Shown: positions 1-11,222 of the stretch, piece by piece
Position numbering within the stretch: the stretch's first letter is position 1
Layout: each line of letters starts with the position of its first letter
NCBI GenBank assembly: GCA_022747635.1
Contig: JAKTNV010000636.1
Span: forward strand, 16,001-80,000
DNA: 64,000 nucleotides
Direction of reading: 5' to 3'
Source of the DNA: Hetaerina americana
Lineage: Eukaryota > Arthropoda > Insecta > Odonata > Calopterygidae
Program-made: the position numbers and the translations under genes
The notes under the pieces: model-generated
What the model saw: only the letters and a program-made list of their open reading frames with translations
Database searches by the model: none
What the model was told of the DNA's origin: nothing

Positions 1-3000
1 AATAATGATCATTGATTGTAAATATTAGCCTGGCATAACTAAAATTGGACTCACTAGCAACCTTTCTGACTGTGTGAAATTGGTTTTACTGATTTAGCCA
101 AAATTTCCAGCTTCTCTTCTTGTTTTCCTCACTAATTTAGCACCCCAAAACTTCCCCTTCCCATCTCCTTACGGTGGGTCCTTTCCACTCCACTTATTCA
201 ATATCGATTGTGGCTTTTTTCTTGCCACCCTTCAAATGGTACCTTCTCATCAGGTGTATTGGCAGAACAATAATCAGGTAAAGATTGGAATGTGTTCTAA
301 ATCTCCAAGCATGTCAAGCCCTTGTTATTGTGGTTTGAGGGAAGCTCCCACTTGCTGCCTTTCCTTAGGTATATTTTCAACCTATATTTATTTAGTATCT
401 TCTTGTGATATTTTTAAAACGATTTATTTCTTTACGCTTTCTTTGCCAAACCTACGGAAGCGATTCTAAGGCGACCCTAATGTCCGTAGCGCCAGTGCTG
501 ACTATGCACGAATTTAATATGTGATACTTGAAGCGAAGAACAAATTCCAAAGCCGGTTTGATTATTATGTGCAATATCAACTATTTTTTATTTGACTTCC
601 CAATTTCTTTCGTGCTAATTTCAACAAGGCAGTATGAGCAAATGCCTACCTTCCTCTCTATCTGCTCCTTCCTTTCGTCACTTTGAAAGTTCCTCCTGGC
701 CGATACCGTTGCTGCTGAGAGCGATAACTACTACCGTTTTATGACAGAGAAACTTCGCATTTATATTTGTGCGCGATGTATGGGAGATCATTTTAATCTC
801 ATGAATTTATGTTCAGCCATATTTTAGAGTCATCGCGGTTAGATTTATATTTGTGAAAGACTAGCAATCCTGTGGTTACTTAATGCGAAGCGAGAATCTG
901 ATGGTCGATCCATCTGTTCACAAAGCGTGCGAGGTGTGCGTGCTGATGTATTTCGGAGAATCAGTCTGCACAGGCCTGACTAGAAAAAAGGAATCTTCGC
1001 GGTAGAGCCGCGAACGAAGCATACTTATCTAACTCCCTAACCCGTCGGTTGGACCGCTGCAGTTATCTTAAGCGGCCCCGATGAGTACTCTCTTAGCGGA
1101 TATCTGGTAGTCACCATTTCTCCAGTTAGACATTAACCCCGCTGACCAGATACATTTAAAACACTTCAGTACCCCCTCTTCTGAGTGCAGATGACATAAT
1201 TTCATGCTAGCAATTTGTGAAATATATATATATTGAATTTTCTGTGTTTACTGATCAAATGATCAGTCACATCACAAACAATCGATACGCACTGCTGATT
1301 AGAGGATACTCGTACGTCTGAAATGGCCATTGACTATCTTTCTTTAAGGTGTGTACTTCTATCAGGGATGTTTAATATGGATAGGTTATACAATTTTTAT
1401 TCACATAATTTATTGTAGAGAATTTTATTTATGTTGTTTTGTTCGTTCAATGTGAAAAGGGCAACTGCTTCTGATTTAGAAAAATGCTTTCAAGAGAGGT
1501 GCCTCTTTGCATAGGGCGACAGAAAAAACTCACATGAGGATAATTCTAGAAATTAGGAAGAATAGGGAGCAGTGACAATGTAAACCACACCGTTGAATTA
1601 AGCGAGATAATCGCGATTTCGTGGGAGTCACCGGACACACGCACGTCTCGCGCAATTTATCTGTCATCCACGTTTGGGTGGCATCCAAATAAATATTCAG
1701 TATTTGTGATAGTTCTGTATAGATAGTGTTCTGCTCTATAGATAGTGTTCTGACTTTTTATTTATTCGACTATCTTCTCTAGCAATGTCAGCAGCGGTGT
1801 CAATGTTCACTTCCACCAGGGTAATGACGTCCTCCGGGTACACCTTCCTTTGAAATTGATATTCTCCCCTTATTAGGCATTTTATACCATCTTCAGGCTG
1901 TGCTATAATGAAGAACCGGCTCTCCATAAACCTTCTGCCGCGTTGCATTCATGTACTCACATAAAGCTGAAGATATTACAAAGTTAAATTTTTACTTACT
2001 TCATATGACATTTAAAATGAAAGATCACACTTAATTGATCTTACAGCGCTGCTATTCGGTTATACTATAAAATTAGAATATAGTGCTTAAGACTCCCCTC
2101 CTTTGAAGCTGTTTCTGTCTGTTATCTGTCATGCCCTGTCTTGCGAAATAATGAGACCATGTCCCGTGTGTTCAAACTACGCTTCTCTTTCCTGTTGTGT
2201 CTATTTCTATTATCACTGTCTTTCTTCCATTACTATTACACGTTGATTCCATCCATATTTCTTTTTAGATACGATTACCTGCTTTTCCACCCCACTATGA
2301 ACTGTGCTTTGCATTAATTTCTTTGTATTTACATTTATTTCCCAGTCTCGCTTACTTCATTCCTCATAGTTCGATCATTTCTACAGTTTTCATTATTTGC
2401 TTTGCTTTCCTGTTCTCTTGTTTCCGTGTAATCTTTGGCGATGGGCCGGATTACTGCTTTATTTATATAGAAGTAATAAGTAGTGGTGGATTGATCTGGG
2501 GAAGGGCGGAGAGAAAAACCCTTTAGCCTACTGTTAATAAAATTTACATAGGAGCCCACAATTTAATTAATGTTCTGCCCAATGGACGGCGGTCTCCATC
2601 TGAAGTGCTTTCGCATAGGGATCAGTATATGACTTAAAAATTCTTTCATCTCTGGGATTATACTTTGGGCCTTCTTCCTGGAAAGTCATGGCACCAACCA
2701 TATGGATTATCTATCAATTAACTGTGCGTAAACATGAATTTTATGTGCGAATAACGTTGCACTTCGGTTTAGTCCTCAAATCAGCATTGCTAATTTTCGT
2801 AAAACTTATATTTGATGCGCAGGAAACAGTGTACAGTGAGAGATAGCTATTTGTTTCTCAATCCAATATCAACTATCGTTTCCTTCTTGCGGTCTCATTA
2901 TTGAATGGAAAAAGAACAAACTTTTCCCCGAGCAATATATTACAAAAAAATCCTCGTAAGATAATTGTACACGCAGTTAATGATTTTGCTGCACGAAAAA

Positions 3001-4515
3001 AACTATCCGGCGATCAAAAAGAGAAGGGAACGTAATTCTTATTCGTATGAGGAAGCAAAAGAAGAACTCACGGTTTCTACGCTAAAATTATGACGATGCC
3101 CCATAAAACCTTTTTTTATTGGTGAGGAACAATTTTTAAAAACTGTGTGGTAGACATCTACTACCTTACATGGACGTTGAGCAATAACTCGGGATTTACG
3201 GCCAGGACTAATAAAAAGGAAAACTTTTATTTTGTTAACAAATTTTTGAATCAGAAGATGCGAATGCTCAGTTCCCTCATTTTCTCGAGGTATGTTAGTT
3301 ATATGTTTAATCAGTTTTCTCTTTTATGAAGATCGTTATCCGGATGCGTAATGTTATAACCGTCTTAAGTGTTCTTTTCCTCATACTTGATATTTTTGGA
3401 ATTTTTCACAACCAGTTTTAGGAGATCCATTAATTAATTAGTTATATTGACCATTTTCGCCGGTGAGTCATTATTTAGACCCTTAAATCATCTAATATTG
3501 AGAACCTGTGTTGTATTCGGGATTTTCAAAATATACTTAGCATTCCGTGGGCTGCATCGGATTGTTAATGTCAATGAAAGCATATAAACTTTTAACATGA
3601 TTTATTGGACACCATATGTAGTACTGTTTCACTGATTTAAAAAAAAAGACTTGTCATAAAGGTGATCAATACAGGCTGAGAATGATAACAACTGACAGAT
3701 AATTTGGATGGAAATCAATGTATTCTGGAATGGACGGATAATGGTGTGCCGTTTTGTGCCAAATCCCAAAAATAAACTGCCTCCACCACACATTCAAATG
3801 CAATTATCTCCTCCCCAATGAAACCTGAATTGCAATATAGTGCATTATATTTCGCGTAATATGCGTGAGTAATTTCGCTGAAAAAGCGCATCTTGCGCGG
3901 TGCTCAATCTATATGAATTTCTGGCGTTATGGTGCTTCTTGGGAAGCTACCATTTAATTAGTTTTTGCTGATATTACCACGTTGAAGGTTTTTTCTTTCC
4001 TTCGGGAATCTTAAAGAGGCGCGTTGCAAGTCGTCCTTATCTACTGTCACCAGTACCGCATTTCCTGCAGGACAAGGTCGTTTATGTTACTTCCTTTCAT
4101 TCTGTAATATTTTAGACTGTAATTTTTTATATAATTTCGTCCATTAATATAATTAAACAAGGGCGTGCTAAGAGTGTCTCCATTTTTAATTCCTTTCTGT
4201 GCCGTTACTGGCCAGAAAACTCACATTTACATTTGATAATTATCTTATTTTGAGTGTACATAGACTTATATTTGTACTTATATTATATTTATACTTAAAC
4301 TGACTCCTAGTAACCGCGTAGTAACTGCACTTTCTTTTAAAATTTTAAAATGTCTTCTAAACGAGCTCTTTCAGAAGCTATCTTTGGATTTACAGATCAC
4401 ACAAGAGCACATGTATTATTTTTATGGATTTTTCCGGTGAATTACGAGTACAGTATCATTACAGAATCTAACACTCCTGAGACTGTTATTTACCTTCAAA
4501 CATTATAGTTTTCAA
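1..4515. other. Intergenic stretch, nothing recognised
   Basis: I see no gene, transposon domain or structured RNA here. The sequence is AT-rich with scattered short open frames that lack family motifs. The longest minus-strand frame (1736-1948, 70 codons) is open but matches nothing I know and has no clear start context or neighbour supporting it. Confidence 0.6.
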
Positions 4516-4520
4516 AATTC

Positions 4521-4806
4521 AAAGAAACTGCGTGAGATGCCGAAACTAACTTTTAGCGGAGTTGTACGCTAATGCGCGTTACAATGAAACAATTTTTCAA
4601 AGTATAAAATCATCCGCCTTGACCGACATTCGAACCTTGATGCCCGGCCGAGTGATGTAACCAGTTAAGCTACCGAGGCGCCCTCCTACGCTCCGAAGTG
4701 TAAGAGGACGTCTCCAGTAGCTTAACTGGCTTTGTCACTCGGCTGGGCATCAAGGGATCCAGGTTCTAATCCCGGTCAAGACGAATGATTCGTACTCTTT
4801 GAAAAA
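4521..4806. repeat. tRNA-like foldback repeat, copy 1 (head-to-head arms)
   Basis: Two arms of one tRNA-derived unit face away from each other. The left arm (about 4521-4681) is a full unit on the minus strand and the right arm (about 4715-4806) is a shortened unit on the plus strand. The right arm carries an A-box-like stretch starting TAGCTTAACTGG and a B-box-like GGTTCTAATCCC, followed by GTCAAGACGAATGATT. The 33-bp centre is itself a small palindrome built on CTCCTACGCTCC and GTGTAAGAGG. Two related copies lie at 40448 and 50764. SINEs with tRNA-like heads are a known class; the divergent paired form is the unusual part. Confidence 0.75.
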
Positions 4807-6395
4807 TATATGAATTGTTCAGGTTTCCGGTTATTAATCTTGGTGCTAACTTGAGCAATATGCCAAGCAAACTCACATAATTAACCTATTGCTTTCTGGG
4901 GATTTTGTATCGCCTGCCTCGAAGGTTAGCATATGGGTACTTTTTTTCCAATCCTACTCCTTGTACTTGTTTGGAATTCTTAATTTTTGTTACTTTATGT
5001 TATTGATTTCTCTCTTAGCTTCTACTAACCGTATGTTTTCAGGTCTTTCGTGATATCATTTTTTTCCAGTCAAATTTCTATTTCTTAGTTACTTAATTGC
5101 TCATGTAACTTCCTTTTCTCTAACTTCTATCGTGATATCGTTGTTTTTTATAATCCAATTTTCTCTTTTGCTCACTAATTTTATATTTTTTATGTTTAAA
5201 GTACTCTACTACGAGATAGTCCAAAGTAGACATTTCGGTCTGGAGGTCAATCTGGAGCAGGTTTGGCTTGACAAGAGGCAGGTACTGATCTTTCCTCCAG
5301 CTAAACGTATCTATATATTCTGGTCATATATTTTACAATATAATGTCAAGAAATAGTCTCTTCGTGCTTGATAGTCAATTCCTCACTCAGCATAATATCA
5401 TCAACCATTCTTGTCAGTGAATTTATGGCTGAATTTCATTAATGTAAACTATTAAAATATTTTGGATATCGCCTTTACCTAGTTATGATAAGGAATGTTA
5501 TCATTCGTTTGCCGTTTTCCCTTATTTCTAGAGGGGAAGAATGAACGAACAGTGGTAGCGCATAGTATTTCAGGGAATTAAACCAACTACAATGGCTGTA
5601 CCCGGGAATTTTTTTCTCCGGCCATCCCTCGATAAAAAAAGACGCCTTCAATTCTTTAACTTCAAATCGGCGCAGCCTTCGCGCATTTGTCGTGCGCCAA
5701 GGGAGGAATTGGCAAGTATTAGGAAGCGGCCAGGAATTTTGCCCGAGTGTTCGTTGTTGTAAAGTTACTGCAGATTACACCGCAAAGTATATTTTTACTG
5801 AAGAGTGTACTCGACAGCATTTTCTCTTACACGGCAATAATATTTTGGATAAAATCCTCGCAAACCCCACCTTCCAGCTTTTGCGTAAGCGATTACTGGC
5901 TGGAACTCCCTCTTTCGCGCGAGTACTAGAATGAATAAATATTTCAATGAAATATAACATTTCCACGGGTTCGCATTTGCCTTGGTGGGGGTTATGACTG
6001 CGGAGCACAAAGTTTCAAAGGTTTTACTGCAAAATTTATTCTTATTCAATTATGAAAGATCGTACTAGCGTATTATTTTGCACTCGCTTCGAGTCATCTA
6101 GGTTAAGGAGAGCGTTATATAGGTGACCTAGTCTAGTGTACCTACAATTACGCATCAAAATTATCCTTGTTTTCGCGGACAGGGTCATTAACAGTATTTT
6201 CATCGGCTGAGAACCAGTTGGAAAGCTGAGGGAAAGGAAGGACGAATTCCGAGTAGAACTATGCATATGAGCGGTAAGCGATGTTAGTCGAGAGCCTTGC
6301 CAGCTGGCAGGAGCCGCTAAAGGAATATTTGCGTAGGCTTCCTTCCAAGGTGTAAAAGTGGTGTTTCTTTGCCATGATCCTCACTCAATCACAAT
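4807..6395. other. Intergenic stretch, nothing recognised
   Basis: No coding motif, repeat unit or RNA fold stands out. Overlapping short frames at 5692-6266 on both strands lack any recognisable domain. Confidence 0.55.
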
Positions 6396-6448
<53 letters not shown>

Positions 6449-6475
6449 TTATTTATTTATTTATTTATATATTTA
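6396..6475. repeat. Compound microsatellite (GT)n(AT)n(ATTT)n
   Basis: A short GT run passes into about 20 AT units and then into ATTT units. The open frame across it, rich in Tyr and Ile, is a by-product of the repeat. Confidence 0.95.
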
Positions 6476-6648
6476 TACAGCCATCTCCGATCTGAGAGAG
6501 GCAAGCGGAATCCGTAACTCCTCATTTGTCTACGTCACACCGTCAAGCATTGTGACAGTCACGCTTAATGTGAGGAGGGACCACGGATGTTCAGCTCTGG
6601 TGGCACAAAATCACGAGAGTGAGCGCCTTTTCAAAACGTAAATATAAG

Positions 6649-6681
6649 ATGGCTTGTGTGACAACGTGTCACACAAGCCAT
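6649..6681. repeat. Perfect 15-bp inverted repeat with 3-nt loop
   Basis: Positions 6649-6663 are exactly complementary to 6667-6681 (ATGGCTTGTGTGACA and its reverse complement), separated by three bases. It could extrude as a cruciform or fold as an RNA hairpin. No T-run follows to suggest a terminator, and no gene adjoins it. Confidence 0.8.
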
Positions 6682-7468
6682 TTTCTTGCGTACTTTTAAA
6701 TCGGAATAATTAATTCCGGCGTTAATTAAAGTTTCTACCGAAGAGTAACTTTAAAGAACCTTTTTTTAGGTTTAATAATCGTATATATTACCTTTAAATA
6801 TCAGTAATAATTATCTCTCACTTATTCAAGTTATTTCTGCAGGATTTCACGTCTTTTTAGAGAAAAACATACCCATATTAGAGTGAATGGAAAAAAATAA
6901 GAAACTTAAAATGTCTACCCACTCAAAAGTTATCAGTTTGTTTGTTTAGATAACTATAGACCTAAAATATTTAGCGGGATTTATTTTGTTTCCGTATCTC
7001 CAGATAGTACAGGAGTTATCTAGCCCGTCCCCTTTTAAATTAGGTTAGATTTCCTTTCCGTTCTTCTAATTACCCGTCTTCCATCGATAACATTCCCAAC
7101 CGTACAAGAAACAAACGGCATTTGTGATAGAGTTTATATATTTTATAAACTATTTATTAGAACTATCGTACTCAAGAAAATACTTCTTTGACTTATACAG
7201 ATGTATACAGGTGTATGTATATGTGCAAACATGCGCCCAATGACGGTATCTCCACATTGGAGGAAAAAATCTGCGTGTCCTTGCTAGGTAGCATATACGT
7301 AATAAACTTACTGCCCCGATAAAAACCTGGCCGATCGGGCCCTCTGCTCGCCACATATTTTTCATTGATAATTTTAGTTTGTAGAATTGGTAAATTATGC
7401 CTAGCTTTTGGTCTCGTTAACTGTTTTTTGCTATGATAATAAATACAAGGCCAGAAATTTGAAGAAGA
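6682..7468. other. Intergenic stretch, nothing recognised
   Basis: AT-rich sequence without a supported gene or repeat. A minus-strand frame at 7150-7365 has no family motif. Confidence 0.5.
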
Positions 7469-7616
7469 ATGAGGGTAAAAAATAACAGAAACTTTACACT
7501 TCCACTAACTCTTCATGTCCTACGACCATGATTTCGATGCAGCGCATCATCGAAACCATGGTCGTAGGACATTAAAAGTGTGGAAGTGTAACTTTGCTGC
7601 TATTTTTTACCCTCAT
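7469..7616. repeat. 148-bp near-palindrome, probably an inverted pair of Penelope-like element 3' ends
   Basis: Two arms of about 73 bp read as reverse complements with only a few differences. Outer ends are ATGAGGGTAAAAAATAACAG and its complement; the inner part includes ATGTCCTACGACCATG. The minus strand across the centre reads CGATGATGCGCTGCATCGAAA, close to the hammerhead ribozyme core pattern (CTGATGA, stem, GAAA) with one base of the core missing at the junction. Penelope-like elements are known to carry hammerhead motifs and often lie in inverted pairs, which is why I favour that origin. A MITE or a miRNA-like hairpin is the alternative. Confidence 0.55.
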
Positions 7617-7785
7617 CATAAAGGAATTCCACAAAGGTAAGCCTGAAACTGTTAACTGTGAAGAAGAATGTTTGTTTGGGTGACCATTTATTCCTATGTA
7701 AACTTATACACTCGAGATTCAAGATTATTACCCAATATTTTTCTCGGGTGAGCCTAGTATGTACATTACTATTATGAGGTATTCT

Positions 7786-10700
7786 ACGGGTTAAGGTAGG
7801 TTTTGGATGGACTACGAAATAAATATTTTGTTACTCCTAAAAAAACTCAATCCAGCCATCTAATCTACATCAGGTCCCTCTTCATCTCTGTGTACTACCT
7901 TCCTCCCATTAACCCGTCCAACATCCCTATCCTATTCCTGCCCTTTCCTCGTTTGCCTAACATTCTCCCCTCTACTACAATCTTCAACATCCCTCTGCCG
8001 ATCACTACGCCCTTCATCCATTTTTCCTGCCTCCTTAGGATTTCTAAAACAAACAAACCGCTCTCCTCGCCCGCCATACCTGGTACTTCCTCATTTGTTT
8101 TCTTCTTAGTCCATTTCACCTTCTCCATTCTTCTCCAGACCCACGTTTCAAAAGCCTCCAGTGTACGTCTATCCTCCTGCTTCAATTACCACGTTTCCGC
8201 GCCGTACAAAACTATTCTCCGTATCGAAGTTTTGACGATTCTTTTCTTAACATCCTTGCTCAACGTCCCTGTCATCAACTCCCCCTCATTATGAAAGCCT
8301 CTTTTCCTAGCGCAATTCTTCTTACGTCCCTATTTCTTTGACTATGATGGTCCAAAACACTTCTGCAATACGTAAACTGTTCCACCTACTCTTTTTTTGC
8401 CCTACTATTTTAACGTTCACCTTAGCCTTCTTCTTTCTGGAAAATCGCATAACCTTTGTTTTGATAATATTGATTATCATCCCATATCTATCGCACTGAA
8501 TTTCCAATTCACTCAGCAATGCTTGCAACCCCTTGGTCGGCTGAAAAACTAAAGCTTGGTCAACAGCGAACCTAACTGATTTTACGAATTACCAACCCAC
8601 TTTCATTCCTACTTCGGGTTCTTCCCATGCCTCTTTAATCATTTTCTCTACATACAGGTTGAATAGCAACGGTGATAATGGGGAACCCTGCCTTACACCC
8701 TCCCTAACACTGCCCATCCGGACTCCCCGTCCCCCACTCGCACCTGAGCAGTCAGACATCTACAGGTTGCGGAGAAGCCTCCTGTCTCTCCTATCTATTC
8801 CTAATTTATGCAATATCCTCATTAGTTTTTCCCAATTCACTCTATCAAACACCTTTTCGAAATCTACGATACAGGCAAATATGTCCTGATTGTATTCTAT
8901 ATTCCTCTCGATTAATAATCTCATTACTGCAATGGCATCACGCGTACATCTCCCCTTCCTAAACCCAAACTGATCATCCCCTAAGTAATCATTTGCCCTA
9001 CTCTCTATCCTTTTGTTTATGATCCTAAGAACAACTTTATCTGCGTGGGATATCAAACTTATTGTCCTGTAGTCCTCACATGATGTAGCCTTTACCTTTT
9101 TTGGAATAGGAACTAAAACTGATCTCACAAAGTCTTCCGGCCATATTCCTTCCTCATAGATACTACGAATCACCCCATATAGACTCTTCCTCCCACATTT
9201 TCCTAAACATTTCAATAATTCCGCGGGGTTGTTATCCCCCTCACGGCCTTATTTAGTTTCATCTCCCTTAATTCCCTTCCTATCTCTTCGTCTAGTATGC
9301 CTGGACCTAAGCTATCTTCCTCTACGTCATATTCTTTTTCAGTGTCTAACTTCGTTGATCTAAGTTCTTTACTATATATTTCCTCTATATACTCCTTCCA
9401 TCTCTCTTGGATCTTTCTTGTGTCAACTATTACCTTACCCGCCTTATCTCTAACTGTTAACATAGAACTCCCTTTCTTACTTCCAGATAAACATTTAACT
9501 TTGCTGTACAGCGCACCGATTTCACCCTTCCTCTGCAGACTTTCCATATCCTCGCACTGCGTCTTCCACCATGCTTCCTTTGCTTTATTTGTTGCCCGCC
9601 TCAATTTATTGTTTCATTCTTTGTACTTCATTTTGCCTAACTCTGTATTTACATTCTTCCATTTTCTCCGCTCATCCATCTTAGTAATCATCTCATCCGT
9701 GATCCATGGTTTCCTAGTCCTTTTGGCGTTAACGGTTCCAATAGTGTCTTTTGCGGCTTTCGATAACCTTTTCTTGATACTTTCCCATTTTTCTTCGATA
9801 TATCTTAGCTCTTTACCATCCTCCATGATTTCTTCTACTGCCTGTTTGTAATCCTTCCTTTTCAAACCCTTTAATGCTTCTACATTTCATTTTCTAACCC
9901 GCCGCCCCTGCCTTATCTTTTTGAAACGGACGCTACATTTCATAACAACTAAATTGTGGTCATAGTCCGCATCCGCTCCCGGGAAGCTGTGCGAATTAAT
10001 CACAGTGTTCCTAAATCTGTGTCCAACCAGGATATAATCTAGCTGATACCTCTCTTGGTCACCTGGCATTTTCCATCTATACTTGCGTCTTTTGTGGTGT
10101 CTAAACCAAGTGTTGGTGATGACTAACCCCTGTCTCCTGCAGAACTCAACTGCTTTCTCCCCGCAGTCATTCCTCGTGCCTAAACCGTGGTCCCCCACCT
10201 CATCACCATCTCTTCTTCGCCTACCGTCGCATTCCAATCCTCCATCACTACCAAATGTTTCCCTGCGGGAACACACGCGATTATGTCCTCTAACTGATCG
10301 TATATCCTATCGACCTCTTCTTCCTTATGGTTGCTCGGTGGCATGTATACCTGAATAATAACCAAGTTCGTCGGTTCTGATTTTATCTCTACTAGTAATA
10401 ATCTATCCGCTACCTGCTCTATGTTGACTACGCTTCTTCCTACCTCTTCATTTAATACTATGGTAACCCCTCGTTGGCTCTCGTCTCCGCCGCTGTATAT
10501 TATTCTATATTGATCACTCCAGTAATCCGGGCTATCCTTCCATGTCACCTCGCATAGACCGAATTTTCTATATTTCCCCTTTCCATCTCTCGCTTAACAT
10601 TCTCCAATTTCCCTGTCCGCATATTTGTCCTAACATTCCACCTTCCTGTTCTAACTAACTTGGTCTTCTTCTCCTGCGTCTTCTGTCCTGCTGCTGCCGG

Positions 10701-11119
10701 TTTTCCCTTGTAAGGGTTTCGTGGGATGACGACCGCGGAAGCCTTGCCTCCCCCGCTGCCGGGCACGACACACGGCCGATTGGGCCGAGCCCCGTAGTTG
10801 CCAGGACTCAAAATCTCTCTATTGTCCATAATTTAAATCTTGAGAATGATAATGGAGGTGGTTTCCCGTTGCCATCCTCAATAGTGTTTTTAACGTGACA
10901 CCATCATTTATTGGTCGCCCCACTGGGGTCAGACGCCATTGCAGCCACCTCACTGAGGAACAGACGCTGCGTGGACTACCTTTCGTCTGGCCCCTAACCT
11001 TCGACCTATCTGGCATGGGTGACCCAACCAGGAGCAATTATTTTAACTCCCGCCAGCACAGCTCTAGGGGTCATTGGAACGCACAAGCCCTTCCACCACG
11101 TCAAAGTTGTAGTCCGGGG

Positions 11120-11124
<5 letters not shown>
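7786..11124 (-). mobile_element. RTE-type non-LTR retrotransposon, copy A, near full length, decayed
   Basis: This 3.3-kb copy runs on the minus strand. Its 3' end is at about 7786, where GGTTAAGGTAGGTTTTGGAT also marks the other copies. Its 5' leader is about 10830-11124 and is nearly identical to the leader of copy B at 18620-18903. It carries an apurinic-type endonuclease followed by reverse transcriptase and the RTE-style C-terminal end. No long terminal repeats are visible. A (TA)n tract abuts the 5' end. Several frameshifts break the single ORF, so it cannot move itself. Confidence 0.85.
7895..10829 (-). pseudogene. Endonuclease-reverse transcriptase ORF of RTE copy A, frameshifted
   Basis: Reading right to left, open blocks in changing frames give one protein. 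The N-terminus (10545-10829) contains GRWNVRT and KLENVKREMERG, typical of RTE endonuclease starts. Endonuclease blocks follow: VYMPPSN and VVMEDWNATVG (10180-10548; the usual Gly before DWN is Glu), then NTWFRHHKRRKY, LDYILVGHRF and YDHNLV (9887-10276). The linker is at 9212-9865. Reverse transcriptase motifs PIPKK, EDYRTISLI, DDQFGFRKGRCTRDA and VDFEKVFDRVNW lie at 8760-9215. The fragment at 8322-8528 covers the region after the ADD box, and 7895-8185 is the C-terminal tail (RRMEKVKW, GKRGKGRNRIGMLDG). At least four frame changes are needed, so it is a pseudogene. Confidence 0.85.
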
Positions 11125-11190
<66 letters not shown>

Positions 11191-11222
11191 CATATATATA
11201 TATATGTATGTATATATATATA
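11124..11222. repeat. (TA)n microsatellite at the 5' end of RTE copy A
   Basis: About 45 TA units with a few ACATA and GTATG interruptions begin directly where the RTE leader ends (GTCCGGGGAGGGATATATAT). Open frames over it are repeat artefacts. Confidence 0.95.

Noticed and set aside
7803..8294. 163-codon plus-strand frame
   Set aside because: It is antisense to the C-terminal part of RTE copy A.
9297..9851. 184-codon plus-strand frame
   Set aside because: It is antisense to the linker of RTE copy A, repeated opposite copy B at 17161-17616.
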